A stretch of DNA of 64,000 nucleotides from positions 2,046,001 to 2,110,000 of the forward strand of contig NZ_CP073766.1 of NCBI RefSeq assembly GCF_018255755.1, read 5' to 3'. Within the stretch, counting starts at the first letter, position 1. Each line of letters begins with the position of its first letter. A program made the position numbers and the translations under genes. The DNA comes from Chitinophaga sp. HK235 (GTDB lineage: Bacteria > Bacteroidota > Bacteroidia > Chitinophagales > Chitinophagaceae). The notes beneath the pieces were generated by a model that was given only the letters and a program-made list of their open reading frames with translations, searched no databases and was not told where the DNA came from. Below, piece by piece: positions 8,302 to 18,064 of the stretch.

Positions 8302-10467
8302 ATGGACCTCAGTAATACGATTACAGCCATCAGGGCCAGGAGAAACGCCGGCAGCGAACAGGCGCTCCTGATGCTCGATATGGTGCCACTCTCCGATACA
8401 GACAATAAATATTCTCTGCTATCATCGGCAGCCCATTATCTCAATGATCCGGCCATCATCTCCCGCTGGATCAGCCTTATCGCTGATGAAACAGATACAC
8501 AGCTGAAAGCTGATATGCTGCAGCGCCTTGCTGCCAACGGATTACAGCAGATACCCGACAAAGATGGCTTCATCGCCCTCCTGTCGGCATCCCTTCAGCA
8601 GGATGAATCCCGCGATATCATCCTGCCTTTGCTGGGCAGGCTTTCACTGGCCCATCCTGCTGCACGCCGCCGGCTGATAGACTTTTACCGGCAACAGGAT
8701 AATGCAGACGTACAGCGCCAGATACTTTCCTGGCTGCTCATACCGGCCCATACCAGTGATGAAGATCTGGCCTTCTATCTCGGGATCCTGCATACAATAG
8801 ATACCGCCGATAAACTGGTACTACTCAACCGCCTCCTACTGCGTGACAAGCTGGAAACCCCGGTACTGGCGCAACAGCTGCAACCGGCTACGCCCGACGT
8901 GATCAAGGAAATGGTGCTGCGTTATTGTGTAGACCGCTCCATCGTTCCTGAAAGCGCCCTGTGTACACTTATCCAATCCGATAAAAACGCATTGCTCCGC
9001 AAATGGAGCATACAGCTGCTGGCGGTACACGGTATCGGCCATACGCAGGTGACTGCCATCCTGTTGCAGGCCCTCCGGGAAGATCCCGATCCTGCCGTAA
9101 GACAGGCTGCCATGCAGGTGTTTACGTATAGCCTCACCCTCACTCCTGACAATATCGCCTACCTGAGCAACTGCCTGCTCACGGAAAAAAATATACAGGT
9201 AGCGCAGCAACTACTCTACCTGCTGGCCCCCTACACTACCCGCAACGAAGCATTGTCTGATACACTCTGGCAACTGCTGGACCAGGATATTCAGACAGCA
9301 GTCGCCATAGGCATCTATGACATACTCGGCAAACAGGTCGCTGAAAAAATTTCCATGCTCGACAAATTCATGGCCGCCTATGAAAAAGAACAGCATGACG
9401 ACTGCAAAGCCGTGATCCTGAAAGCCATTACCAACGCCATGAACACCGGCGAAGCATGGAACCGTTTTTATCTCCGTGCCCTGGAAGCTCCTTCCACCGC
9501 CATCCGGTCCTGGGCAGTACAAGGTTTGTTGCTGGTACCACTGACGCCAGACAATACCACAGCTATCGCTGCAGCTGCTCCTGCGCTGCTGCAACAGGAT
9601 ATTCCCTATCAGCAACGCCTGCTGCTAGCACGGAAAATCAGCTGTATCCCGCAACTGCCACAGGCAACAGTGGAGGTATTCAGCCGGCTCGCCGATCATG
9701 AAACCGCCCAGGACCTGCTGCACATCTGCACCCTGGTACAGGAGAAGGCTATTGCCCACAACGGCGCAACACAGATCAACTGGGAACAATGGCTGCATAA
9801 GGCCGATGTAACCCATGATCTGAGTGGTATCTTCCCGCATATTTGGCTTTTCTATAATGATAATCCTGAAATGGCCGGCAAAGTACTGGTGGCAGCCCTC
9901 CATCCTGCCAACAGCAATGCACTGTATCAGGATGGTGTTTCCGATGTGGAGATACTTCGTTTCCTCTCTGTGAAAGCAGGCATCAGCGAGCATCTGAGCC
10001 GCTATGCCATGAATCAGCTCCTGCATACAGACCTGGGCAATGAATCCAAATTCAAATGGTATCTGCTGATTCTGAAAAGCAACCCTTCCGCTGAAATTCT
10101 CCGGGAAGGGCTATGGCAGCTGCTGGAAAAGAGAGGTCGTTATATCAATATGATACAGCTGGATGAACTGTTGCGCATGGTATGGCATGACCAGCTGGAA
10201 GCGGTGTTCACACAACGGATGCTGCAGCAAACCACCGCCGAGGGTATACTTCCCTTCCTTCAATATCTCTCTGCCAACAATACCTGGGAACCAGTGCCAA
10301 AGCTGTTGACAGCCGCAGCTAAATTGCCGGGCATGTTAGCAGATAACACTTTCAAAGACCAGCTCCGTACGGTCTGCCGTAACTGCGGCATAGACATGGA
10401 AGCGCTGCAACGCAGCGTAGCCCCGGCCCCTGACCCGGCAGCTGAAGGTCCCGGTTTTGCCGATTAA
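8302..10467 (+). CDS. HEAT-repeat protein 2 of 3
   Basis: The 721-residue all-helical protein has clear HEAT units in the first ~470 residues (for example DPAVRQAAMQVFTYSL). The C-terminal ~230 residues are less regular, starting near INWEQWLHKADVTHDL, and may be a separate helical domain. The last ~15 residues are Pro/Ala-rich and probably disordered. There is no signal peptide or enzyme motif. The close spacing (15 bp upstream, 42 bp downstream) places it in one operon with the other HEAT genes. The related build of all three suggests they arose by duplication and work together, perhaps as one assembly; that is inference. Confidence 0.85.
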   Translation: MDLSNTITAIRARRNAGSEQALLMLDMVPLSDTDNKYSLLSSAAHYLNDPAIISRWISLIADETDTQLKADMLQRLAANGLQQIPDKDGFIALLSASLQQDESRDIILPLLGRLSLAHPAARRRLIDFYRQQDNADVQRQILSWLLIPAHTSDEDLAFYLGILHTIDTADKLVLLNRLLLRDKLETPVLAQQLQPATPDVIKEMVLRYCVDRSIVPESALCTLIQSDKNALLRKWSIQLLAVHGIGHTQVTAILLQALREDPDPAVRQAAMQVFTYSLTLTPDNIAYLSNCLLTEKNIQVAQQLLYLLAPYTTRNEALSDTLWQLLDQDIQTAVAIGIYDILGKQVAEKISMLDKFMAAYEKEQHDDCKAVILKAITNAMNTGEAWNRFYLRALEAPSTAIRSWAVQGLLLVPLTPDNTTAIAAAAPALLQQDIPYQQRLLLARKISCIPQLPQATVEVFSRLADHETAQDLLHICTLVQEKAIAHNGATQINWEQWLHKADVTHDLSGIFPHIWLFYNDNPEMAGKVLVAALHPANSNALYQDGVSDVEILRFLSVKAGISEHLSRYAMNQLLHTDLGNESKFKWYLLILKSNPSAEILREGLWQLLEKRGRYINMIQLDELLRMVWHDQLEAVFTQRMLQQTTAEGILPFLQYLSANNTWEPVPKLLTAAAKLPGMLADNTFKDQLRTVCRNCGIDMEALQRSVAPAPDPAAEGPGFAD

Positions 10468-10509
10468 CACCGGCAGGTACATTATTCATCATCTCCATTG
10501 AAAAGGAAT

Positions 10510-13293
10510 ATGGCGGAAGAAATTCTTTTATTCGATATACTATTATCTGCAGAACGCAGCACGGAAGAGCGTCTGGCCGCACTGAGCGACCTTCGCCCCT
10601 TCCTCGAAACAGCAGAAGGCATCACCCGCTTATGCGATGCCCTGCAAAAAGAAGAAACCATTTCAGTCAAAACAGCCATACTTGCGCTGCTTTGTGACAT
10701 AGACCCTGCACGTGTGCAGGAGCATCAACATTACATCCATACCCTGTCGCTTATCGCCTGTCTCGATCCGGAACGCCCGCTGCGCTATATGGCCGTCAGC
10801 AGGCTGGCAACACTGGCATCACATATCAGCGGGATACAGGAGATACTGGCAGAAACCATGGTCAATGATCTGGATACCGACATACAACTGGCCAGTATCA
10901 AAGGATTACAACACAGTGTCAACAAAACCGAAGATACCATCGCTAAAATCAACGATTATCTTCCACTGGCACCGGAAGGCTGTCGTGGCCCGTTGCTGAC
11001 GCTGGTAGAACAATTACCTCAGCCCCATGCTGCGCGGATGACCGTGCACTTCCTCGACCCGCTGGAACCCACTGCACTCCGGCATACCGCACTACAGCAG
11101 CTTGCGGCAATGCCCGTATTGCCTTCCGATGTTTTATCACAGCTCACCAGGATGATACCGGTAGAAACTGTTCTATCGGTAAGAACAACGATCATCGGGT
11201 TACTGTCGGCTATGCGACAGGTAGATGAAAGTCTTTTCCGGGACCTGTTTACCGCACTGCAACAAATGCCTGACCAGCCGGAACTGCTGGCATTGATCAG
11301 TGGCAGGCTGGTAGCGCATCCGGAGCTGCAGCCGCTGTTTGTTGACTTGTTTACACAAACCACCTCCGCCGGCCTCAAAATCCGCCTGCTGCAATTATTA
11401 CAACAAGCCGATCTGCCTCAGCTGATCATCGGCGGACTCCAGGATGCCAGCCCCTACGTACGGGAAGCCACCCTACCATTACTCACCGCTAAGTTTGCTC
11501 AGTGGCAGGAGCAGCTGGAACCCGCACTGGCTAAAGCTATCCGCGAAGAGCCACTGGTAGCCCTCCGCAGCGCCCTCGTACAGGTTTTTCTGCACACCGG
11601 TCGCAAATCCGTACAAACAGAAGCCCTGTTGGTTACATTAGCCAACGAGGAAACCGATCATCACCTGAAATCACTGCTGGCTACTGCGGCCTGCGAAGTG
11701 GCTGTCAATGAACAAAACAGACAGCCCCTGCTGCAACTGTTCTGCGATGTGCTCGAAGGACACTGGTATCCTCCTGCACTCAAACAACAAGTCATCACAA
11801 GGCTTCAGACATTTTCCTACAGCGATGATCCCGCTCTCAAAAGAAGTCTGGGGCTGCTGCTGGACCAGGCAAAAGATATTCAGGAACTGGACCGCGTATA
11901 CCGCGTACTCAAAACACTGGAAGCGGATTTCAGTCAACTGGCACCTTCCCTGTTGCAGGCCCTCTACCGGCATATTGCCTGGTATCCGCAACAGCCCCTG
12001 CATGAATGGGTGCAACTGATCGGACAACTGGCCGAACAACATCCGGCATTAAGAGCTGAACTGCCTTACCTGGTAGCCGTCACTGGCGCCACCTGGCTGC
12101 TCAAAGGTGCTGATAAAGCCGAACAAACAGGTGCTTTCCTCTCCACACTCAAAGATGCCATGCTGAAAAAGAATGGCATGCAGAGTTTTATGGAAGCCCA
12201 ACGTTTGGTGAATGATGCCTGGAACAACCGGACCATCAAAAAAAGTGAGATCATCGAATTATACCGCCTGCTGTTACAACTGCCTCCATCCAGCGGTCTG
12301 CTGCAACAAGTGGTCACCATCCTGCAGCAGGGCAAACTCGTCACTCCCGAACTGGTAAGCCTCAGCCTCGACTACATCCTGGTTTCACAAGACAAGGATG
12401 GTGTATATATCGTTCGCAAATATCTCGAGCAAGCGGGCTTCATCGACCTGGAATACCGGGAAAGACTGCTCCGCCTCTTTAATCAGGAAAATTACCGGCA
12501 ATACATGCAGTACAACATGCCGGAGATCCATTCCAAAAGAAGTATCCATACATTCAACGACTGGGAATTCAGTGGCTGGACCTGTCCGTATACACAGTGG
12601 CCGGTAGCCGCGCTTGTATTTGCTATCGAACCCACCGACCTGATTGATCGTATATTCAGCGAACTGCCCTCCGGCAACGACACTAACGCCACCCTGCCCT
12701 ACCTGGTACTCGAACACCTGTTCAGAAACAGTAACAGCGTATGGGGCAAATACCTCCATCAGGATGCTGATAAGCTGGAACAGTTTCTTACCCTGCTTTT
12801 CAAAGGGTATCAGCAGCTCACCGCCAGCAACCCGCTGGGCGACCGCATGCTGTATACCTTCTGGAAAAAATGGAACGACTACGTAACAAAACTGAATGGC
12901 AAACCCATTCCCGGCGCATTAGCGGATGCAGCTGCTATCGTATATGGTGGTATTTGTAAAGTAGTACACCAGCTGGAACCCGGCTTCAACGGCAAGCAGT
13001 TTCCACAGGTGCTCAAAGGCATGAATAAAGATGTACTGCAACAACACTGGCCCTGGGATGCAACGTTATGGGAAACATTTACCTATAAATACTTCCCGGT
13101 GTATGATCCCGACCAGGAATCAGCAGTACAGTTATTTCAGCATGCTGCCAAAACCCTGCAGTCGGGCAACCTGGCCGAAGGACATCAGCTGCTGAAAGAA
13201 CTGCTGGCACAATACCCGCATACCCGGCAGGTTAAAGAACAACTGACAGTGATCAACAGTGCCATACAACAACTGGAAGAGAAACTGGGGTAA
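10510..13293 (+). CDS. HEAT-repeat protein 3 of 3, with C-terminal TPR-like tail
   Basis: This 927-residue protein carries HEAT-type helix pairs over roughly the first 600 residues (for example DASPYVREATLPLLTAKF). A distinct region follows with a Trp-rich segment (DWEFSGWTCPYTQWP, about residues 690-705). The end (AAKTLQSGNLAEGHQLLKEL onward) resembles a single TPR-like helix pair. The ATG used is preceded by AAAAGGAAT, a good ribosome binding site; a TTG 12 bp upstream is less likely. It ends the operon, with a strong hairpin 8 bp after the stop. No catalytic motif is visible and the function is unknown. Confidence 0.85.
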   Translation: MAEEILLFDILLSAERSTEERLAALSDLRPFLETAEGITRLCDALQKEETISVKTAILALLCDIDPARVQEHQHYIHTLSLIACLDPERPLRYMAVSRLATLASHISGIQEILAETMVNDLDTDIQLASIKGLQHSVNKTEDTIAKINDYLPLAPEGCRGPLLTLVEQLPQPHAARMTVHFLDPLEPTALRHTALQQLAAMPVLPSDVLSQLTRMIPVETVLSVRTTIIGLLSAMRQVDESLFRDLFTALQQMPDQPELLALISGRLVAHPELQPLFVDLFTQTTSAGLKIRLLQLLQQADLPQLIIGGLQDASPYVREATLPLLTAKFAQWQEQLEPALAKAIREEPLVALRSALVQVFLHTGRKSVQTEALLVTLANEETDHHLKSLLATAACEVAVNEQNRQPLLQLFCDVLEGHWYPPALKQQVITRLQTFSYSDDPALKRSLGLLLDQAKDIQELDRVYRVLKTLEADFSQLAPSLLQALYRHIAWYPQQPLHEWVQLIGQLAEQHPALRAELPYLVAVTGATWLLKGADKAEQTGAFLSTLKDAMLKKNGMQSFMEAQRLVNDAWNNRTIKKSEIIELYRLLLQLPPSSGLLQQVVTILQQGKLVTPELVSLSLDYILVSQDKDGVYIVRKYLEQAGFIDLEYRERLLRLFNQENYRQYMQYNMPEIHSKRSIHTFNDWEFSGWTCPYTQWPVAALVFAIEPTDLIDRIFSELPSGNDTNATLPYLVLEHLFRNSNSVWGKYLHQDADKLEQFLTLLFKGYQQLTASNPLGDRMLYTFWKKWNDYVTKLNGKPIPGALADAAAIVYGGICKVVHQLEPGFNGKQFPQVLKGMNKDVLQQHWPWDATLWETFTYKYFPVYDPDQESAVQLFQHAAKTLQSGNLAEGHQLLKELLAQYPHTRQVKEQLTVINSAIQQLEEKLG

Positions 13294-13300
13294 TATCTTC

Positions 13301-13338
13301 AACCCACGGGGTGGTTATTGTTGACCATCCCGTGGGTT
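13301..13338 (+). terminator. Terminator of the HEAT-repeat operon
   Basis: Arms 13301-13310 and 13329-13338 form a perfect 10-bp stem, extended inward by a few further pairs. It ends the Sm-like/HEAT operon and separates it from the AraC gene. Confidence 0.75.
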
Positions 13339-13401
13339 AATCAGCAGGTATTATGGAAATCATCCTTGTCTGCATCTCTCAAAGAGACAACGGTGAAGCC
13401 C

Positions 13402-14283
13402 ATGAGAAAAAAAGACCCGTCAACAAGAGAAATTATACCGCTCAAACACTATCAGCTATACAGGACTGATTTCATGATTCAGTCTATGATGTTATGCATG
13501 ACAACGCACCAGGATTGGCTGTACAATGCCCTGCGCCCGGATGCCTACCTGATCCTGTGGTTCAACAACGAATCCAGCAGGATCATGGTAGATTTTGAGG
13601 AAGTATCCATTACACGGGACACGATATTGTTTATCAGAAAAGACAGGGTACATATACTGATGGATGAGCACTATGAAGGCATCACCATCAGCTTCACCGA
13701 AAACTTCTTCTGCAAATCAGCAGAAGATGCTGTTTTTCTCAATAATCACATTCTGTTCAGAGACAGTCAGCAGCCACGCTATATAAAGGTAGAGGAAGAA
13801 GACCGGGTACTCCGGTTACTGGCAACATTGCTGATGGAAGAAAATGCCACCACTGCTCCTTCCGAAACAGTGAACAGAAACCTTATTCAGCACTTCATGA
13901 TTGCAGCAGCGCGTAAACTGGAACCTGCTGAAATACCATTGAACGCAGATAGAGACCGCAGTTATGTGACCGCCTTTCAGCAGTTGCTGGCCCGTGATTT
14001 CCGATCTGTGAAAATGGTACACACCTATGCCACAGCCCTGCACATTACAGAAAAGCGGTTAAATGCAGCCACCGCGCATATTACAGGCAAATCACCCAAA
14101 CAGCTCATTGATGAAAAAATAATGCTGGAAGCCAGAAGAATGCTGACACATACCAGCCAGACCACCAGTGAAATCTCATTTGAACTGGGGTTCTTCGAGG
14201 TGTCCAACTTCATCAAGTATTTCCGCAAACATGGAGGGATCACCCCTGCAGCCTATAGGCGGCAAGGCGTAAAAGTATCATAA
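13402..14283 (+). CDS. AraC-family transcriptional regulator
   Basis: The 293-residue protein has an N-terminal effector/dimerisation region of cupin-like strands (residues ~10-150) and a C-terminal AraC DNA-binding domain (~195-290). The second helix-turn-helix shows the family pattern ISFELGFFEVSNFIKYFRKH followed by GITPAAYRR. The start at ATG 13402 is preferred to an in-frame TTG at 13318, which would lie in the loop of the preceding terminator. It may control the ExbD-like gene 83 bp downstream, but no operator is evident. The ligand is unknown. Confidence 0.85.
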   Translation: MRKKDPSTREIIPLKHYQLYRTDFMIQSMMLCMTTHQDWLYNALRPDAYLILWFNNESSRIMVDFEEVSITRDTILFIRKDRVHILMDEHYEGITISFTENFFCKSAEDAVFLNNHILFRDSQQPRYIKVEEEDRVLRLLATLLMEENATTAPSETVNRNLIQHFMIAAARKLEPAEIPLNADRDRSYVTAFQQLLARDFRSVKMVHTYATALHITEKRLNAATAHITGKSPKQLIDEKIMLEARRMLTHTSQTTSEISFELGFFEVSNFIKYFRKHGGITPAAYRRQGVKVS

Positions 14284-14366
14284 AATGGAGCAAACACACC
14301 TTTCTCCCCTGCGTTATTTGAGAGATTTTTGACAGGAAGATTTTTCTTAAACCTAAATGATAACTT

Positions 14367-14990
14367 ATGCCCAGGTCGAAAGTTACCCGTAAAAGCACCC
14401 TCGTTGATATGACCGCCATGACCGATATGGTATTCCTGCTGCTTACGTTTTTTATGCTGGCTACCCGGTTCAAGCCGGCCGAACCCGTTGCCGTAATAAC
14501 ACCCTCTTCCATCAATACACAGATACTTCCCGATTCCGATGTGATCCTGTTTACCATGGATAAAAAAGGAAGGATATTTTTTGATATGGATGGACAACCC
14601 AAAAGAAAACAACTCATCGAGGACCTTGACAAACAGTTTCAGCTGGGCCTCACAGAAGCGGAAAAAAATAAATTCATTGTCGGCACCAGTATCGGTACAG
14701 AATTAAAACACCTGAAAGCATACCTGGCCATGCGTCCGGAACAACGGAAAGAGCATCCGATAGAATCCGGTATTCCAACCGATTCTGCGTCCAATGAGGT
14801 GAAGATATGGCTACAATATGCCACCACAGCCCAGCATAAAAGTGTCCGTACACTGAAATACTGTGTTAGGGCCGATAATGATGCGCCTTATGTTCAGGTA
14901 AAAAAGCTGCTGGCTTCCTTTAAGGAAAAAGGCATCCAGCATATCAATCTGGTCACCAATCTCAAAGCCAACCCGCTTACGAAGTCATAA
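14367..14990 (+). CDS. ExbD/TolR-family protein
   Basis: This 207-residue protein has a short cytoplasmic N-terminus and one membrane helix (about 21-38), with the family signature VDMTAMTDMVFLLLTFFMLA, in which D20 is the conserved proton-path aspartate. The rest is periplasmic. ExbD works with the proton channel ExbB to energise TonB or related transfer across the envelope. No ExbB or TonB gene is adjacent, so it must partner in trans or serve another motor. The periplasmic part is longer than the usual ExbD (~140 residues in total), with an insertion around residues 110-150. The 3' end overlaps the convergent transporter gene by 14 bp. Confidence 0.85.
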   Translation: MPRSKVTRKSTLVDMTAMTDMVFLLLTFFMLATRFKPAEPVAVITPSSINTQILPDSDVILFTMDKKGRIFFDMDGQPKRKQLIEDLDKQFQLGLTEAEKNKFIVGTSIGTELKHLKAYLAMRPEQRKEHPIESGIPTDSASNEVKIWLQYATTAQHKSVRTLKYCVRADNDAPYVQVKKLLASFKEKGIQHINLVTNLKANPLTKS

Positions 14991-16212
14991 CATTTACCGC
15001 CTGCTCTTTTTTATTCAGCAGGAGCACCCGGTACATCACCAGGGCACTGGCCAGGATCAGGACGATGTAACTGAAAGACAGGTTCCGTCCGTCCTGTACC
15101 GGCAACACATATATGATACCTGCACTGAGCATGGAAACGATCACATAACAAAGGCCACCCGTAAGTCCTCCGGCGATGCCCGCATTTTTGGGGAATTTCT
15201 GCAGACAGAAGGTAAAGTAGTTGTTATAGGTAAAACCAGCTCCTACATGCACCAGGAAAGCAAAAGCCAGGATGGTCCACAGCTGGTTAAAGAGGCTAAA
15301 GGTTAGTAACAGCGCGCAGGCAGCAACGAGCTGTAACAACACGTTGATATTCATCTTCCGGACAAAGGGTTTATTGATCAGCCCCTTGCCCAGGAAACCA
15401 CCCGCCATCCAGGCAAACCCCAGGAAGAGGGAGCAGTATCCCGTAACTACCGGCGATAAACTAAAATAGTGTTCAATGATAAACGGACCCGACATATTGT
15501 ATACCATCACCATGGAATAGGCCAGTCCGAGCATACCAATGCCCAGTGTAAAACTGCCGGTACGCACCATGCCCATATAAATGGAGAGGATTCTTGCCGG
15601 ATGGAAAGAGGTAGTCTGATGAATGGTTTCGCCACCGAAGATCGCTTCAAGTACAAAGAGTACCGCCGCGAAACCACCCAGAAAATAAAAGTTGGACTCC
15701 CATCCGAAGCTCACTTCCAGGTATCCTCCTATAAAAGGCGCCACAATAGGGCCGGTAGACCATATAATAGTAAAGAAGCTCAGGTAATGTTTGAGTTTTT
15801 CGCCGGAGTAGAGGTCCACAAAAAAAGCGCGTTTACTCACCACCATGGCTGCAATGGTGATCCCGTGCAGTATCCGCATCGCATATACGACATACAGATT
15901 ATGTGTATTGGCAATGATCACACAGGAAAGACAGAAAAGCAACATGGAAACCATGCTTATTCTGTAACGGCCGTAGCTGTCGAGCAGGCCACCCACAAAA
16001 AGCTGAGAAAGGCCATAGCTGATCAGAAACAAACTCAGGGTCAGCTGTGCCTGGCCGTTGGAAATGCCGAGTGCACTGGTCATGCCCGGCAGGGAGGGAA
16101 TATAGATGTCTGTAGCAAATCCCGACATCGGTATCATAGCAAAGGCAAGTAGTGTGGCAATACCAATATTACTTTCCTTTATCCGTTTCAGTTTAACAGT
16201 GCTGGTAGTCAT
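14977..16212 (-). CDS. Bcr/CflA-type MFS multidrug efflux transporter
   Basis: The 411-residue protein has about 12 hydrophobic helices. The first loop has the Bcr/CflA pattern (ATDIYIPSLPGM then LSQLFVGGLLDSYGRY, the MFS motif A region). These inner-membrane antiporters export drugs such as bicyclomycin or chloramphenicol, or small metabolites, in exchange for protons; the substrate here is unknown. The gene has its own promoter-like sequence with an adjacent inverted repeat, suggesting repressor control. Convergent with the ExbD gene. Confidence 0.9.
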   Translation of the reverse strand: MTTSTVKLKRIKESNIGIATLLAFAMIPMSGFATDIYIPSLPGMTSALGISNGQAQLTLSLFLISYGLSQLFVGGLLDSYGRYRISMVSMLLFCLSCVIIANTHNLYVVYAMRILHGITIAAMVVSKRAFFVDLYSGEKLKHYLSFFTIIWSTGPIVAPFIGGYLEVSFGWESNFYFLGGFAAVLFVLEAIFGGETIHQTTSFHPARILSIYMGMVRTGSFTLGIGMLGLAYSMVMVYNMSGPFIIEHYFSLSPVVTGYCSLFLGFAWMAGGFLGKGLINKPFVRKMNINVLLQLVAACALLLTFSLFNQLWTILAFAFLVHVGAGFTYNNYFTFCLQKFPKNAGIAGGLTGGLCYVIVSMLSAGIIYVLPVQDGRNLSFSYIVLILASALVMYRVLLLNKKEQAVNVMTS

Positions 16213-16241
16213 TTTATAGCGGCTATTGATTCATTTGCCCG

Positions 16242-16290
16242 CAAAATTAGGACTTGATGTTTTATGAAATGACATGGTTTTCTCATAAAA
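16242..16290 (-). promoter_or_regulatory. Promoter and inverted-repeat operator of the MFS gene
   Basis: On the minus strand TAATTTTG (16249-16242) matches the Bacteroidota -7 box TAnnTTTG exactly, 29 bp before the ATG. Just upstream, TTTTATGA (16260-16267) and TCATAAAA (16283-16290) form an 8-bp inverted repeat with a 15-bp gap, where a -33 element would lie. No clear TTTG is seen at -33, which fits an activator- or repressor-controlled promoter. Confidence 0.4.
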
Positions 16291-16415
16291 TTCTGAATTC
16301 GTTCGGGAACCCAACAAATACCTGGAGCTTTATTCCACCCCAAAGTAACAGCCCATCATTGATGGTGCAAGCTTTCAATTGTGCACGGAAAAATAAACCA
16401 TGTCCTATAAAAAAT

Positions 16416-16443
16416 TTGCCAGTGTGAAGAATCACACTGGCAA
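16416..16443 (-). terminator. Hairpin terminator downstream of the small DUF3303-like gene
   Basis: A perfect 12-bp stem with a 4-nt loop lies 34 bp past the stop codon of the minus-strand gene, with A/T-rich flanks on both sides. Confidence 0.7.
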
Positions 16444-16477
16444 TTGTTCATCGTTTCTTCATCTTAAACTAAAAAGG

Positions 16478-16771
16478 TCAGGAATTAACTTTGGACAGGC
16501 CCTTTTGCAATTCTTCAGCATTCATTACAGGCTGAAATTCTACCTCCGCATTCAGTTCCATAAAGAATGGTTCTGCGATACCCGGTATGTCTGAAGGATC
16601 TTTCATATCAAATACCATCAACATGGACCGGCGCCCACCATCTGCAAAGAAATAACTTGCTTCAGGTTTGAGCTTGTCCATCGTAGACTTGATGACTTCA
16701 GGAAGCTTTCCGTTTTTAAGGGCATTGTTGGATGCAACGACATCACATGAAACTCGTAGTAAAGTACGCAT
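16478..16771 (-). CDS. Small DUF3303-like protein
   Basis: The 97-residue protein has a beta-alpha-beta-beta-alpha-beta pattern (MRTLLRVSCD, helix 20-33, ASYFFADGGRRSMLMVFDM, then a second helix and strand), matching the dimeric alpha/beta barrel fold of DUF3303 and muconolactone isomerase-like proteins. There is no signal peptide. Several such proteins are stress- or monooxygenase-related, but nothing here shows an activity. It stands alone with its own terminator. Confidence 0.6.
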   Translation of the reverse strand: MRTLLRVSCDVVASNNALKNGKLPEVIKSTMDKLKPEASYFFADGGRRSMLMVFDMKDPSDIPGIAEPFFMELNAEVEFQPVMNAEELQKGLSKVNS

Positions 16772-17054
16772 AACTTTTGGGGTTTAATTATACTGAATAT
16801 CGTCCTTTTTTTGCTTAAAAAATGTTATCAGGAAGTTATAATAGCAGCTATGCCTGAGCTGCAAAGCATTAATCCCTGTTTACATATACACGAAGATAGA
16901 GTACGTCTTGTAGATTAGATATGACCACCGTCATTGGCTCAATGATTTTTAAGAGCACGTTTATATTATGATAATAAGAGCACTCGCAAAGGGGAGTCAA
17001 CCAGTGGTAATTCGCAACAGCACCGGGACTCAAATACCCACGGTGTCTGTAATT

Positions 17055-17975
17055 TCAGAAGAGGGTCATCTGCGAAGGCTGAGCCGTTAACCCGAACACA
17101 GCCTGTACTTCTTTATAAAAATCAGCCTCAAACCGGCCATCATGTACATGCAGAAAAAAACAGATCGTTTCCAGGCCCTGCTGCTTCCACACATCCAAAC
17201 GCTCCTTCCATTCCAGCAAACGGACACTATCCAGCGGATGCCCGCCCTTGGTAACAAAACGAAGAAAAAGATGAGGAACGGTTAACCCCATATGCAAACA
17301 ATCACGACGGCCTGGCGTATCCGTGATCACCACGCCTATTCCCAATTGATGCAGCGTATTGAAAAATTCACGGCGCTCCGTTTCATTTCCAAACCAGTCA
17401 GGATGCCGTACCTCCACAAAAAACTGCAGATCGCGCGGAAGTTGCTCCAGATATTTATAGAGATTTAATTTACGGACAGGTGAAAAGTATTCACTCACCT
17501 GTAGAAAAACAGGCCCAAGCTGTTTTTCAAATGCGCGTATCCCTTCCAGGAAAGCTGCTGTTTCTGTAGCCGCATTCAGTAAAGTACTATGATGACTGAT
17601 CACCTGCGGCACTTTCGGACAAAACATAAAATCACGTCCTTTCACTTTATCCACCCATTTGCGGATATCATCAGGACTGTATATTTTATAATGGGTAGCG
17701 TTGAGTTCCACACAATTAAATATCCGGCTGTATTCCGGCAGCAATGCCGTTTCCCGGATCCCTCTGGGATAGAGCGTGCCGGCATATTCCTTTCTGCTCC
17801 AGCCGGAAGTACCGATCCTTAAAGTATTATTTACCGGTGTACCTTTCAGTACCTGTGCGGTTACCCACTCATCAGCGGGCAATGACAACTCCAGTTGATC
17901 ATATATGGGCCAGTTAGCACCAAAGTCCATGCAGTCGTATTTTTGATCTATGATGCAAAATACAAAAGAGTGCAT
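17055..17975 (-). CDS. DUF72 (YecE-like) protein
   Basis: This protein of about 300 residues has the DUF72 TIM-barrel pattern: LRIGTSGWSRKEYAGTLYP near residue 52, FNCVELNATHYKIY near 88, FMFCPKVPQVISH near 118, FFVEVRHPDWF near 195, and a final HVHDGRFEADFY. The family is widespread and its biochemical role is unproven. A second in-frame ATG at residue 16 (position 17930) may be the true start, because family members usually begin shortly before the first conserved strand. No operon partner. Confidence 0.85.
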   Translation of the reverse strand: MHSFVFCIIDQKYDCMDFGANWPIYDQLELSLPADEWVTAQVLKGTPVNNTLRIGTSGWSRKEYAGTLYPRGIRETALLPEYSRIFNCVELNATHYKIYSPDDIRKWVDKVKGRDFMFCPKVPQVISHHSTLLNAATETAAFLEGIRAFEKQLGPVFLQVSEYFSPVRKLNLYKYLEQLPRDLQFFVEVRHPDWFGNETERREFFNTLHQLGIGVVITDTPGRRDCLHMGLTVPHLFLRFVTKGGHPLDSVRLLEWKERLDVWKQQGLETICFFLHVHDGRFEADFYKEVQAVFGLTAQPSQMTLF

Positions 17976-18064
17976 TAAAAAAGTTCTACTTTAAAAGTAA
18001 AGCAGACTATGATTAAATGGCTTACAACTGTAACTAATAAAAATCTTATCGACGGAAAACAGAT

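Noticed and set aside
13318..13401. N-terminal extension of the AraC protein from a TTG start
   Set aside because: It would start in the loop of the preceding terminator hairpin and adds no conserved sequence.
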